Of a stretch of DNA of 64,000 bases, positions 23,358-34,993 are shown piece after piece. Each line of letters opens with the position of its first letter. The first letter of the stretch is position 1. The translations under genes and the position numbers were made by a program. Source of the DNA: Dicyema japonicum (taxonomy: Eukaryota; Dicyemida; Rhombozoa; Dicyemidae); the NCBI GenBank assembly GCA_011109175.1, contig RDEW01000089.1:27405-91404 (forward strand), in the 5' to 3' direction. A model generated the notes under the pieces. It was not told where the DNA came from and ran no database searches. It worked only from the letters and a program-made list of their open reading frames with translations.

Positions 23358-23457
23358 TTGTTTAAAAATTACAGATTTTATATTAAAATAATAATTTTAA
23401 AAAATATAATTAAAAAAAACTAATCGAATTATTTTACATTAAATTTATCTTCTATAC

Positions 23458-24915
23458 TAATGGTCGGCAAATGGCGTCCCGAGGAAAATAAAAATGGTCC
23501 GTGAACTAATTTTAAATTCTAATGGAAATTGGCCCGTCAACAAAATTTTCTTACTAAATTGGCCCGCGGGCTATTTAGTAAAATATTTTTTATTTTTTTA
23601 CTTATCATTAAAAATTAAATAAATTTTTAAACGTGTTAATAAATTTTGTTGCCAATTAAAATTCCGAATGTCCGAAAAGAATGAAAGATTTTCAAACTCC
23701 TACATTTAATGCAGATTTGACTCATGACAATTTCTTTATTGAGGATAATGGAAATCCTATAGGCCTGATATGCTTCAATAACAATTGCTGTCCAAAAACT
23801 TTATAACATCAACCGACATTATGAAATTCTGCATTACTAAAATTTCAAAAAGTTTACAGGAAAATCACGCTATTAATATACGGGATGATGTTATACTTTT
23901 TCATGAGAAAAATTACTATGATTCTTCTTGTTTACAAAATACTGCTAACATTTCCAAATAGACATTTTTCGTGGATATAACTTGGCATTAAATGACCTAA
24001 ATTTGAAACTGCGGGGAAGTAATTAATTTATACACCATATGTATACCAAAATCACTCTTTTTGAAAAAAATTGAAGTTGTATAATTACAGTTACAAAAAG
24101 GAAATATGACGCATTTTGTGAATTTTCTTTCTATGAATCCTACCGATGTTCCTGAATATGCAAACATAGTTGTGGAATTGAGATTAAAATTTTCATCACG
24201 TTTCATGATTTAAAAGTAAANGGCTCTCGTGAAAAGGCTTTATTATTATATTAAATGCATGCCCTAATCACTGTTTTTCAAAAAAAATTGAAGTCGTGGA
24301 ATTACAGTTACAAAGAGGAAATATGACGCATTTTGTGAATTTTCTTTATATGAATTTTACCGATATTCATGAATATGCAAACATAGTTATGGAATTGAGA
24401 TTAGAATTTTCATAACGTTTCATAGATTTATGAGTAAATATTTATATATTAATTCTTCAGATTTATAAAAATCTATTGAACATTTATTGAATCTCATTTA
24501 TTTTGAAACTAAGATAACACCAGATTGTTATCAAATGGAATTACTTGAAATTCAATGCGACACTACAATCAAAATATTTTTCTGGATTGGATATTTTAAG
24601 TTCTAAAAAAATTTTATATGTGTCAAAAATAGCCACATCTAATCGAAAATGACTTTTATATTTGGTATTACATTTTTATGTGAACAATTATTTTTTAAAA
24701 TGAATAATGTAAAAAATTGTCTAAGAACGACAATGACTGATTCTCATATTAACGATATATTACTCTTTGCAACTAACTAAATGTCAACTTAGACGTTAGT
24801 AATTTATTAAAAAATAATTTCATTTCTTTGAAAAGTTAATAATTTTTCTCGTTTGTCCCACATCTCATAAAGAATAAATTTTGGCCCGCGAAGCCAAAAA
24901 GCCTGCGGACTTCTG
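23458..24915 (+). mobile_element. hAT DNA transposon (GTF2IRD2 type), block copy 1
   Basis: Flanked by a perfect 8-bp duplication TTCTATAC (23450-23457 and 24916-24923). Termini TAATGGTCGGCAAA and CCTGCGGACTTCTG are imperfect inverted repeats; subterminal GGCCCGCGGGC / GGCCCGCGAAGCC are typical of this hAT group. The plus-strand transposase is decayed: HDNFFIEDNGNPIGLIC (BED finger), GNMTHFVNFLSMNPTD, EYANIVVELRLKFSSRF. At 24221 a lone N begins a second, diverged copy of about 24050-24200, so length here is inflated. The same element is at 51566-52774. Confidence 0.85.
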
Positions 24916-24949
24916 TTCTATACTATAAATTTGTAAGTTTGTTTCAAAA

Positions 24950-25800
24950 CCTCAAACTGAATAATGTGCGAGTGGTTGGCTCTTCAAGATAAAAAAAAAT
25001 GATGTAATTTTCTCTATCTCTACAGTGCAGCAAAACTGTCACCAATTCAAATTATCTTTGAAATTGAAGATTTCTTCTAGTCATATTTTTTTAATTCTCC
25101 AGTTTTTTATTCGTAGAAAACAGATCGTTAGCTGGAACCCAGGAAATCAAAAATGTACGGTATCTACGGAACCAGCTCTTCTACGAAGTTCTTCGATGCT
25201 ATCCTACCATTGGCTCGACATACAGTTGGAGTACACAAACAGGGGAAGAAAGGGAGCAGAGAAGAGAAAGTTTCGACTGTATCGTAATTAAGGGGATCGA
25301 ATGGACAATTAAAACACGATATTTAACATGCTAGGTAATTCTGGATTAGTGCTATGTCCGCCTTCTAGCTCATCCATAGGGCATGCAGTTCCAACACTTT
25401 ACTTATGATCACTTTCAGTTTCATTATTATCAGGGACGAATAAGGTAAGGTGTTCTGTTTTAATGACCACAGAGCAGAGTCAGAGATCATAAGAGAAAAG
25501 GAGCAACCCCATGAATTTCACTCCTGATTTCTCCCCTGACTAGACAATGTGGATTCGCTTTCTTTTAAAAATAGAGTCCTACAGGTATACTACCCATATC
25601 ATTAAAAGTCAGGAGATCCTCGTGAGCACCGCTGGTTATTTGAGTGAATCTCGCTCGCCATCCTTAGAGGGATAGCCACGCAGTCAGAGAGGCCGTTATG
25701 TGACTATTTGCTCACTTTTTTCCTTAATAAATTATTAACTATCTAAAAAAATCAACAAAATATATACTTTTTTAGCTCTATAATAAATGATAGTAAAATC
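24950..25800. other. non-coding part of duplicated block
   Basis: Matches 52790-53640 closely. Short frames only (for example IRRKQIVSWNPGNQKC). Includes the hairpin-rich repeat. No gene recognised. Confidence 0.5.
25590..25735 (+). repeat. hairpin-rich dispersed repeat, copy 2
   Basis: Shares CGCTGGTTATTTGAG and GAATCTCGCTCGCCATCCT with the minus strand of 12060-12190. The stem GAGTGA/TCGCTC keeps pairing by a G-T wobble. Followed by GTTATGTGACTATTTGCTCACTT, again as in copy 1. The 9-bp stem of copy 1 is not preserved here. Confidence 0.5.
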
Positions 25801-26090
25801 TTAAACATAGCTTCTGTCAAATTGCGCTGGGAACATTGAAACCTACTAAGGAAATCCTCCCGTGTGGAAATCCTGCCCAGGAACCTAGAAAATATGATAT
25901 AGGCGACTGGAACAGTGCCCCTGCTAAGTACTCGAGTATGCGGACTACGTCCAATTCGGAAATACGCAGGAACGCAGTCAGAACATCGAAAAAAGATGCG
26001 AAGAATGTTAAGAGAGGCTGGGATCACCTAAACTTTGTTTACTTTAGATATGACTGTGGTTTTCTGGTTCAATAATAATAACTACACACA
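25800..26090 (+). pseudogene. CR1-like element 3' end
   Basis: Reads LLSTRVCGLRPIRKYAG, then SEHRKKMRRMLREAGIT and an AATAATAATAAC tail, as at the end of the 2A element (RTEHREKMARDAGIT at 6525-6580). 5'-truncated retroelement end; repeated at 53640-53940. Confidence 0.7.
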
Positions 26091-26232
26091 ACTTCAGTAT
26101 TGATTACTGTAGTAAAAAAACATAGGCAAATTTATTTATTAATTTAAAAATAAACCCACAAAAATTATGGCGATTAATCAACAAAAAGAGCAATCGAATT
26201 GAATCGGATTTTTTAATCGAGAAACAAAGGAA

Positions 26233-27470
26233 TTGATAGGTCACCTTTCTGAAGATCGTAGAATGTATGTTCGTTTTGTTTTTACAAGCGACCATGACCA
26301 AATTGTGTTGAAACTGAAAAGATCTATTTGTCTGCCAAGATATTCTACAAATTTCAAGAACTATTCGGAGGCAAATTGGATTGGATTCAGCACGTATGTG
26401 GATAATTGTCTATCGGGACTCGTTGTGGAAGACTTCCCTATTGACAAGGCAGCCGTGATGTTAACTTCAGTTATTCCAAAACCGGAGAGAATGTTCATCC
26501 CAATATCTTCTTACGGAAAATTTAATCCAAAACTATCTTCGGGCATCCTGGAACATATCAAAAAACGGCATGCTTTGAAGAAAACCGGACTGCAATCAGA
26601 TGGCTTTATATCGTTCATACGCTCTCCAAATCGCAGAATTTCCCTATTATTCCGTGATAAACACAGACATAAATGGAGTCGGCTTGTTGGTCGACTATGC
26701 CACAAGAACTAATGTGGAACCTTCTGGAAGACACTAAAGAGTATCAACTACTTCACAAAGGAAGATGACGGCGGAGTGGAAACCGTTACCCTTGTCCTGG
26801 AACATGCACGGAAACTCGCTAATAACTTCATGAAATACTATGTGTCGATCAGCCACAAAGACTTCTCTCGATCTCTACATGTCAAACGAGATGGTCCACA
26901 ACAGTCGACATATACAACGTTCTTCACTCCCTACGACGTGGAAAGAATTATTAAATTTCTACGACCAACCCGAGCATGTGGCCCCGACAGTGTTTGTGCT
27001 ATCCACCTTAAACACCTAGGACCTTAGGCCCATATTGTTTTATCAAGACTATACAACCAGTCTATAAATTCCCATATAACACCAAACATATGGAAGAACT
27101 CATTGATTACTCTAATATTAAAGCCTGGAAAATCAAAGACATTCCATCCTCTTACCGCTCTGTCTCCATGACTTGCGCTTAGTCAAAAGTTTTGGAGAAG
27201 CTTGTACTAATGTTAATTACCTCTGTTCTACAATTTCCTGATTTTCAACATGGCTTCAGATAAGGCCGTTCTACAACAACTTATTTGGGATTTGTCTCTC
27301 AGTTCATCACAGACGGCTTCAACGTGAAGACGCACTTACAGACGGCTCTGGTGTATATTCAGTCACACGAATAAGGTGTTAACCAAGAGTCTTCGAAAAT
27401 GGAACGTCCTAAAACCCATCGTAAAGAAGAGCCCTTTCACTCCTACTGCTTGGATACAAGAGACATTATC
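26233..27470 (+). pseudogene. CR1-like element, pre-RT region and RT start
   Basis: Reads SDHDQIVLKLKRSICLPRYS (end of EEP), FRDKHRHKWSRLVGRLCHKN, MKYYVSISHKDFSRSLH and then RT block ACGPDSVCAIHLKHLGP, LYNQSINSHITPNIWKN, ILKPGKSK, VLEKL-type sequence. The same order occurs in the other CR1-like elements. Stops at 26710 and 27027 and further frameshifts; YADD not reached. Second copy at 54078-55084 has lost about 270 bp between STYTT and the ALSP/SSVSMT region. Confidence 0.75.
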
Positions 27471-27663
27471 CTCAACCATCTCACTAACTAGCATTTTATT
27501 TTTTTATATTAGTAAAATACTGATCATCGTTAAAAACTATATAAGGGTTCCGTATAAAATGAAAAATGTCGATGGGTTCCGTGTTCTCAAAAACCACTGC
27601 TTTATAATATGAAGACTTCACGCTCACCCTCTCAAAGTTAAACTGTAACTCATCATTTTTAAT

Positions 27664-27875
27664 AAAAACAATAAAAATCTTTATTATAAGTTTCCAGATT
27701 TTCTACAACTTTGAATTATTTTAGAACTTTCTGGGGTTACTTTTTTTGTTAGCCGTATATTTGGAGGCTAAAAACAATAAAAATCTTTATTATAAGTTTC
27801 CAGATTTTCTACAACTTTGAATTATTTTAGAACTTTCTGGGTTTACTTTTTTTGTTAGCCGTATATTTGGATGCG
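27664..27875 (+). repeat. 106-bp tandem duplication
   Basis: The segment beginning AAAAACAATAAAAATCTTTA is present twice with a 106-base period. The second block (55262-55370) has one unit only, so it arose after, or was lost since, the block duplication, or is an assembly artefact. Confidence 0.85.
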
Positions 27876-28033
27876 GAACTGAGAAATACTATGGGACCCT
27901 GTATCACCAAATCACCGAACTTATATACGCGGATTATTTGGACTTTGCATCCACCAATAACTTGATTGAGTCGCTCTACGTACAGTAGAGATATCGCCCG
28001 CAAATAAAATCCAAAGATAAATCTCTATATACA

Positions 28034-28600
28034 GTCCGACCTCTAATTGGAGCGCGTAACGCCCAAAGTCTGAGGTTTCCACAAAATATAGGTTTTCTAT
28101 ATAGCTCGATAAATAAACAAAAAGAACATTATTTATTAATCAATTATTTTCCCCTCATATTTATAATTATTTCTACTTTCACGTTCATCTGACTTGATAA
28201 AAAATGAAGATAGCCTGAATAAATCAAAATGTTTGTATCTATGTTTTCCATCATTAAAGTTTTTGATGGTTCACAGTCTATATCCTCATAGAGATATGCA
28301 TTATTATCTTCTTCAATTTCATCAATAGAATTATTAAATATTTCTTCAGTTTATTCATTTATGCAATTTAAGTGAGATAGAAATTGTCGACAAATTTTTT
28401 GCCAGCAGTTAGAAATAGTTTCAACAGATACATTACTCGATTATTTCAGCACCATATGAGATTATTGTAACGACTTGCCGCAAATTTAATTTTGATAGAG
28501 ATTCGATAATAAAAATTGGTCGTCTTGAAAACATAAGAAATCGATTAGACAGTTTAAATGAAATTTTTAATGTTCCAGCATCCCAGGTTAGGTAATTTTT
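28034..28600 (-). mobile_element. Tigger/pogo-like DNA transposon remnant
   Basis: A terminus-like sequence CAGTCCGACCTCTAATTGGA (28034) preceded by TA resembles pogo/Tigger ends. The minus strand inside has an acidic tail IDEIEEDNNAYLYEDIDCE near 28290-28350. The opposite terminus was not found. The copy at 55524-56100 is 5 bp to tens of bp shorter at several places. Weak assignment. Confidence 0.35.
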
Positions 28601-28740
28601 TGGCAAAAATAAAAAAAATCGATATTAAAGAACGTTGCTATTTTGTGGCAGGCAGCGTTATTTAATAACATTAAGATTTTTCTTTTTTGAAAAATCATTT
28701 ATAATAATTTTTTGAATATCAAATATTTTGTCGAGTATTT

Positions 28741-29040
28741 AATAACAACATGGCATTTACTTCATACAAGGAGCGTTTTATCTTGATTCTTTAAAAATCG
28801 AGGGGAGCAGTCCTGCACAAAAGGCTCGACGATAAGTTAGATGAAGATTTCTTAGTAATGTCAATCAGAGATTTGACAGAGAAAAAATGGAAAACTTCCT
28901 AAAACAAAATACCATCATTGACTACTATGTCGCAACACAGAATAACTCATAAGAGGGCTCTGAGGACGCAGAGGAGAGTTTAAGCATGACTTGTGGAGAG
29001 AAACCTCAAATTAATAGACTCTTTACTTTCTTTTGTTAAT
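28741..29040 (+). other. anonymous coding-like remnant
   Basis: Reads MAFTSYKERFILIL, LDDKLDEDFLVMSIRDLTEKK, NTIIDYYVATQNN and LKLIDSLLSFVN with stops between. It could be a DNA-transposon protein end. Repeated at 57195-57400. Not identified. Confidence 0.3.
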
Positions 29041-29306
29041 GTTATTGCTGTCTAAATCGCATAGCATGAGAGAACCCGAATCATTCTTCGTGTCCGGGCT
29101 GATAAGTCAAACTTATCACTTAATGAAACCAGAAGGAATCACAATGTATTTCCGTGATAACCAAAAGAATTAAAAAATAGGTACACTTCTTCATGAGGAT
29201 TCAAACGGGTGGCACAAGTTGAGGAATTCAGTTAAATTAAATAATATTTTTTTAATATTTGGATAATATAATAATATTTAAATGAAAATATATAGAAATA
29301 ATTAAA

Positions 29307-30574
29307 ATGATCGGCCTAATTTTTGTTGTTTTCACTATGTTGTTTAATTCTTTTATTTCATCTAAATTTCAAATTCGAATCAATCAATCCTATGATTATT
29401 ATGAAATTAAATGGAATAATTTTCTAGAAAACTACAGTTGAATTCTTTTAACTTAAGACAAATCATATTCTGGTTTAGAACTCCATGTTAGAAAGGCTAT
29501 TTTTACTGAAAAATTAAGATTTATTGACAACCACAATTTACTTTCAAAGCAAGAAGTTTTGTATGAATTAGGAATTAATCAGTTTGCTGACTTGGTTATC
29601 TCATAAAATAATTTTGTAGACAAGGAGAGAAATCCTCAAACCCAGCAAATTCAATTTATATAATAATTATAATTCTTATGGAACAGTGGAAAATGAATTA
29701 ATTGGTGATTACACTATCCGTGGAAAGAAATGTCCTCGATCCTTTAATTGGGTAAAAAAACAGTGTAACTGTTATAAAATTCCAAGATCTGTATGTTGGT
29801 CATGCTATGCATTTGCTGCAGTTAATAATTGATTAATATATTTAGTTGGCCACGTTGGAGTCGCATTTGGCAATCAAAAACAATAAGCTTGTATCAATGA
29901 GCGCACAAAATCGTCGATTGTGTTATTTACGGATGCAACGGTGGAAGTAAAAGTACTGTGTATAATTACATACAAAAAAACGGAAGAATTAATTCTGAAA
30001 AACGGTATCCATATATTGCCACTGTAANATCAATGAGCGCACAAAATATCGTTGATTGTGTTATATACGGATGCAACGGTGTAAGTGAAAGTACTGTGTA
30101 TGAATACATACAAAAAACGGAGGAATTAATTCTGAACAGCGGTATCCATATATTCCCAATGTAAATCGACGGATAATTATATAGGATGGTAAATGCAAAT
30201 ATGGAAGTCAACCAGATGTTAAATTTAAATTGGCTGGATAGTTGAGAGTGGCAATGAAAAAATGCTTTTGCGTACTTTTGTAGATTTTCGGCCTGTCACT
30301 GCTGGTGTTTATTTTTCTATAAGCTTTGAACGTTATTTTAAAGGTAAATATGAATGAAACGTTTTAGGAATATTTCAATTTAAAAATTGTTTGCCTGAGA
30401 ATAATTACCACTTTATTTCAGTTGTCGGTTATGGAGTCTCAAAAGGATAAAAGTATTGGCTCATAAAAAAATTCATGGGGTAAAATTTGGGGGATAAATG
30501 GCTACATGAAATTGGCACGTGGGAAAGATAACTGTGGATTTCCTCTGAATCCCAAATATCCTATAATCGAATAA
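29307..30574 (+). pseudogene. papain-like cysteine protease, copy 1
   Basis: Cathepsin-type secreted or lysosomal protease. ATG 29307 gives a hydrophobic signal peptide (MIGLIFVVFTMLFNSFI), then an I29 prodomain: WNNFLENYNKSYSG, RKAIFTEKLRFIDNHN, GINQFADL. Mature domain: PRSFNW, SVCWSCYAFAA with the catalytic Cys, LATLESHLAIKN, NIVDC, then HFISVVGYG (His) and NSWGKIWGINGYMKLARG (Asn). Trp to catalytic Cys spacing equals papain. Introns removed: 29437-29457, 29595-29619, 29821-29845 (21-25 nt). Lesions: frameshift at SAQN (29905), a duplicated exon segment (29893-30027) after which a lone N stands, and loss of a GT donor near 30222 that copy 2 retains. Confidence 0.8.
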
Positions 30575-30715
30575 TCGTTAAGGGTGAAATTACTATTTAG
30601 TTCTGATAATATTGAGTTAATTCAATTCCACTTGTATTATTTTTTTCTAATAAAAAATATTTACTTAATACTATTTTTTACTAATTTATATTTTAAAACG
30701 TTTCTGTAACAAAAG

Positions 30716-32543
30716 GACCGGATTTCAGTGATCCAGCTCAATGTGAATGGAATCAAGGGCTCAAAACACTCATCTCAAAAATCAAAATTGACATCCTACT
30801 AATTCAAGAGTCTAATTTGACTCCGAAGGACTCTACGCCTATTTTTCTTGGATTCAATGTTATTCGGAAAGATCGTACAGAGAAATGTGGAGGTGGACTA
30901 CTAACGATTATCAGAAAGGGACTCAATTATCAGGACTGTTCATCAGAAACTCCTCGGGACGATGAAAACACGGAAGCAATTGGAATCTCTGTGAGTTCAA
31001 CAAAAGGAAAATTGTTTTTGGTTAACGTCTATATACCTCCTCCTGATTCATGCTCTAAGAAGTATTCAATGGTTGACTTATCTATTTTGGAAAATATGGG
31101 GGATATCTTGATCTGCGGAGACCTGAATAGCAAACATCCTCTTTGGCTGTCAAGTGCAAGAGGAAGACTTTTACTCTCGCAGTCTGGAAAACTGATGATT
31201 ATTTATAACCCTTCGAAACACACAAGGGAAAATATGGGGGATATCTTGATCTGCGGAGACCTGAATAGCAAACATCCTCTTTGGCTGTCAATTGCAAGAG
31301 GAAGACTTTTACTCTTGCAGTCTGGAAAACTGATGATTATTTATAACCCTTCGAAACACACAAGAACCCCTTTCAGGGATTCTGACCAACCCACATTTCC
31401 AGACATCACTCTCTGCTCCCCAGCCCTTTCTACAAGAAGAACTTGGTCCGTCATATACGATACCAGAAGCGACTACAACCCTATTTTATTGAAGATCAGT
31501 AGGGTGTATTTTGTGATAAAAGGCCGACCTACATATACAAATCTGCAAACTGGAACCTTTTCCGGATTATTACTGAATATCGTTTTGCTGACGTAAATCT
31601 GGAGGATTTCTTTTTCCTTGACAAGGCGGTGTATCACATAAATGACATCAATCTGCAAGGGAGAAAAATGGCTGTCCCAATAAGACACGCCTGCTACACA
31701 AGAGGCTTTGGAAAGATGGCTTTGGTCAAGGAAAGAAATAGCCTCAAAAAGGCTGGATTTCGCTCAACTGAGGCAAAACTCCGACTGAAAGCACTGAATG
31801 AAAATATAAAGGCCAAAGAACTTAAGATACAGAAAACAAAATGGTCACGAGTTCTCACAGTTTTGAACCGAAATCAGACAACCCTCCCAAGTATGGAAAA
31901 TCATTCGAGACATAAGGGCTGATGATAGACCAACCGACGAATCCGAATACATCCAGAAGGATCTGAATTCCATTATGAAGTATTATGTGAAAATTGCCCA
32001 TAAAGAGAAACGGAAGATCAAAAAAGGTCAACTTCCTTTGGAAAAACCGAAGAGGGACCGCTTATCTTCCTACTTTTCAGGAACGGATGTAAAAGAAACA
32101 CTGTTCACTACAAAGACAATTTATTCCCACGGTCCAGATGGAATCCTTGTTATCTTGCTGAAAAATCTTGGACCGGAAGGGATCAGGACCCTTACAAAAA
32201 TCTATAATTGGTCTTTAAGGGAAAATGGGATCCCCTCACTATAGAAACTCACCTACATCCGCCCAATATTGGAGATGGGATAACCAAAAAACGACCCGGC
32301 ATCATTCAGACGGAATCGTTGCTATCTTCAATGTCGAAAATTCTGGAAAAACTAGTTCTTCAAAAGATCAGAGGAATAATCCCAGAGAACCATTCCAACA
32401 CGGATTTAAATCCTTTCACTCTACGGATACCCAGCTACTATCCCTGAGTGATTTTATTCGCTCTAGGTTCACCACCAAACCCAGGCACAAAAAGACAATT
32501 CTATGTTCTGTAGACATTTACAAGGCATTCGACTCCATCCCAA
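30716..32543 (+). pseudogene. CR1-like element: EEP and RT, truncated by gap
   Basis: Begins SVIQLNVNGIKG directly after a residual GP-encoding position, i.e. just past where the 2A NPGP would be. EEP: DILLIQESN, CGGGLLTIIRKGLNY, LVNVYIPPPDS, ILICGDLNSKHPLW, and WSVIYDTRSDYNPILLKI where the catalytic SDH is SDY (copy 2 keeps SDH). RT: SHGPDGILVILLKNLGPEG, LTKIYNWSL, MSKILEKLVLQK, CSVDIYKAFDSIP, then Ns. A 138-bp unit is duplicated in frame at 31089-31364. The YADD region lies in or beyond the gap. Confidence 0.8.
31089..31364 (+). repeat. 138-bp in-frame tandem duplication in EEP domain
   Basis: 46 codons (from ENMGDILICGDLNSKHPLW to NPSKHTR) are repeated with few changes. Copy 2 of the block has a single unit at about 58863. 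No N at the junction. Confidence 0.9.
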
Positions 32544-32585
32544 NNNNNNNNNNNNNNNNNNNNNNNNNNNNNNNNNNNNNNNNNN
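32544..32585. other. assembly gap (42 N)
   Basis: Run of N directly inside the RT sequence SVDIYKAFDSIP. Sequence after the gap is unrelated to the RT. Confidence 0.99.
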
Positions 32586-33830
32586 TTTAATAATAGTAAA
32601 TAAAAAATCATTAAAATGAATTTTTAACTATATTTTATTGTAAATGTATATTGAAAAAATTATTAGGTTAAAGAATTAAAATTATTTTAACCTTTCCTTT
32701 TGTTAATTTCGGATGCTGCAAAATATATGAAATCAGGTAAAATTTTATGTTTAGATAGCAAAATACTTAAAAATCTTCACCCCAAGTTATACCATGTCAC
32801 ATGAGCCGCTCATCTATTAAACAATTGTTGAGAGAAAACAAGAGACTCTTATCTGGAAATTGATTTGATGATAGCTACTGTACAGCAATTAACAAGAACA
32901 AAAAATCGATATATTGATAAAAATCCAAAATATATGTATATTGAGAAAAAAATCAAATTTTCATTAAAAATATATATTTTACAAAAGAGCTGAAATTTTG
33001 ATAAATTTGTTTCACTAAATATCAAAAAAATCAAATAGTCGAGGAAAATCCATATTTATTGGTTACCAAAACATGTATATATATTAAACATGTTGATAAC
33101 AGGCTTCAACACTATTTGACTATTCCATAATATATTTAATATTGAAGAAAATGTAAGGAATACATAGATAAATAACAAACATGAACCAACCACAAGAACG
33201 TGGCAACTGTACGCCAATTTATATACATACGTATTAAAAGGTTCACCATATTGTATAACAATTTTTTAAATATATAAAATTAAATTAATATAAATTAGTC
33301 AAAATTTGACTTTAATTAGTACATCTAACTTTCCTTTCGTATTTTTCTTTGCCTCGCTGAGTCGCGTCACGATTGCATCCCCAATTTCACTGGTGACTAC
33401 TTTACTAATTTTATTATGCCTTCTTGAAGTTTCAAATACGTTTGGTATGAAACAGAACCGATCTTTGATGGCTAGACTTCTTAATTTCCTATGTTCAGAA
33501 TATTCAGCATCCTGGTAATCTGAATAAACAAAAAATACAAGCCGAGAAGCGATATACGAGTTTTTCTCGCCTTACAGCGACTATTGTGAAGAGATGTAGA
33601 GACTGTGACGCAAACCAATTCCGATAGGGAGACTCTGGTTGTCTAACAAAGTTGTTAGAGTTTCGCTAACATCCACTGTCCTCTATGTACGCTCCCGGAA
33701 AAAAGGGAGGCGATGCTGATTTAGTCCTTTCTCCTTCGGAAAACTTGTAAGAACATCATTCAATGATTTCTAATACAGTTTATTCATGGGAACGTCTAAG
33801 TTCCGAAAATAAGTAGGAAGTAGTATATTA
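32586..33830. other. intergenic; one unknown minus frame and a Ginger-like fragment
   Basis: 33060-33220 resembles 37970-38110, the subterminal part of the Ginger-like elements (AACATGTTGATAACAG, GAAGAAAATGTAAG). On the minus strand at 33300-33520 an open frame reads EYSEHRKLRSLAIKDRF and VVTSEIGDAIVTRLSEAKKN, possibly a last exon after the acceptor-like TTGTTTATTCAG; not recognised. Confidence 0.4.
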
Positions 33831-34993
33831 TGTCGCGAGCGCTACTTGCAACTATGCGCTACTTGCAATATCGATTTTTTGAATTTTTTGAATTTTTTTT
33901 GAATCTATGAAAATTATTCTTTTGGATTAAAATTCTAATTTTTAGTAATATAAAATATTAATTTTAATGTATAAAATTAATATAAACTATTAATTCTAAT
34001 TTAAATTGTTATGTCACGCTTCTCCCACGTTGTTGTGGTGCTTCGTTTGTGCTAATGCTTATTCCATATTATTTTTGTATTGTCTTACATTTTCTTCATT
34101 AATATATTAGTGGATTCATCAAATAGAGTTTAATAGGTTTGCATTTAGACATGATAAAGACATGAATTTTCTAGAGAAGAAAAACAGAAGCACGTCACCA
34201 CTTCAACCAAAAAGACCAAGAAACACACTTCCAACCTGCTTAAAAGATGACTACGAACAAAATAGTCGTAAATTGGTGACAGCGGACGATCTGGATGATG
34301 TTCGAATGAGGGCCAGGAACAAGATGGCGTGGGCGAGGAGGATGGCTGCAAATCATGGCTCAAGCGAACCCCTTTTAGGGCCACGCGAAAGAGCTCTTAA
34401 CTGACTAAATTAACTATATAGGTTTGCGTAAAAAAAGACCATGGAACAAATCCCTCGCTAAAGTTAGGGAAATTTGAGTTTCCCTACAGTGAAAAAGTGA
34501 AAGTCGTAGATATATTGTCTAACAAGCGAATGACACTTCAATCAAATGAGGGACATAGCGAGATCTTCCACATGAGTCGCGTTAAAAAGCTTAAAAAGAA
34601 GTGACTTACCTTTTCTTATAAATAAAATTTTTTTTTTGAATTTTTTGTCTTAATTGAAACTTAAATGAATACAATCGTATAACCCGGAATTTTTAATAGT
34701 TTAAAATATTGAAAAATTAAGAGTTTTATTGTTGAAATTAATTTTTAAATTATTTAGAATGCTTATCAGTATTATTAATAGTAAGATAATTTAAGAATTT
34801 AAAAAATAAATTCAATTTTATATTTTTTAAAGCATAACATAAATCTACATATAATTTTAGTTTCATTTTTTTGAGTAAAACTGGTTTCTTTAAAAAATTT
34901 CGACTTGTGAGTGTCTTAATACTACTCGTTTAATTTCGAGCAAAAAAAATCGATATTGCAAGTAGCGCATAGTTGCAAGTAGCGCTCGCGACA
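33831..34993 (+). mobile_element. Ginger-like TIR transposon, copy A (deletion derivative)
   Basis: Terminal inverted repeats of about 50 bp: TGTCGCGAGCGCTACTTGCA at 33831 and its complement ending ACA at 34993. TGT..ACA ends and an integrase-like coding remnant are Ginger features. Compared with copy B (36710-38288, opposite orientation) this copy lacks the integrase core: after TCAAATAGAGTT (34131) it jumps to the nested RTE piece. It keeps the integrase C-terminus at 34460-34605 (FPYSEKVKVVDILSNK, HSEIFHMSRVKKLKKK). Flanks TATTA/TAATT do not form a clean duplication. Confidence 0.75.
34140..34405 (+). mobile_element. RTE 3' fragment with inverted 5' end, nested in Ginger A
   Basis: 34216-34405 encodes LPTCLKDDYEQNSRKLVTAD and MRARNKMAWARRMAANHG, ending GPRERALN, identical in kind to the RTE at 62130-62732. 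Immediately upstream (34189-34213) lies the reverse complement of the RTE 5' motif (TTGGTTGAAGTGGTGACGT). A 3' fragment joined to an inverted 5' piece is the usual outcome of twin priming during LINE insertion. The same structure is in Ginger B (37290-37560). Confidence 0.7.

Larger units (their letters stand above)
20905..32543 (+). repeat. large segmental duplication, copy 1
   Basis: The order ZYG11-like gene, hAT element, 25-kb non-coding unit, CR1-like 3' end, CR1-like RT, Tigger-like remnant, protease, CR1-like EEP/RT recurs at about 48985-60170 in the same orientation with high identity throughout. Copy 1 privately carries a 106-bp tandem duplication (27664-27875), a 138-bp in-frame tandem duplication (31089-31364) and a duplicated protease exon; it lacks the LINE and SINE insertions of copy 2. 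It ends in an N gap. Confidence 0.9.

Noticed and set aside
29640-29845. A 22-nt intron (GTAACTG..CCAAG) before the protease catalytic Cys
   Set aside because: Removing it breaks the frame of the Cys motif, while keeping it gives exactly the papain spacing between Trp and Cys; copy 2 simply has a one-base insertion there.
30817-31596. A 259-codon EEP protein with a duplicated repeat as a novel domain
   Set aside because: The second block has one unit and the extra 46 codons repeat almost exactly; a recent tandem duplication or artefact.
33831-34993. Tc1/mariner element, because TA flanks both ends
   Set aside because: TGT..ACA ends, integrase-type coding remnants and the clean 5-bp TAGTA duplication of copy B fit Ginger better than mariner.
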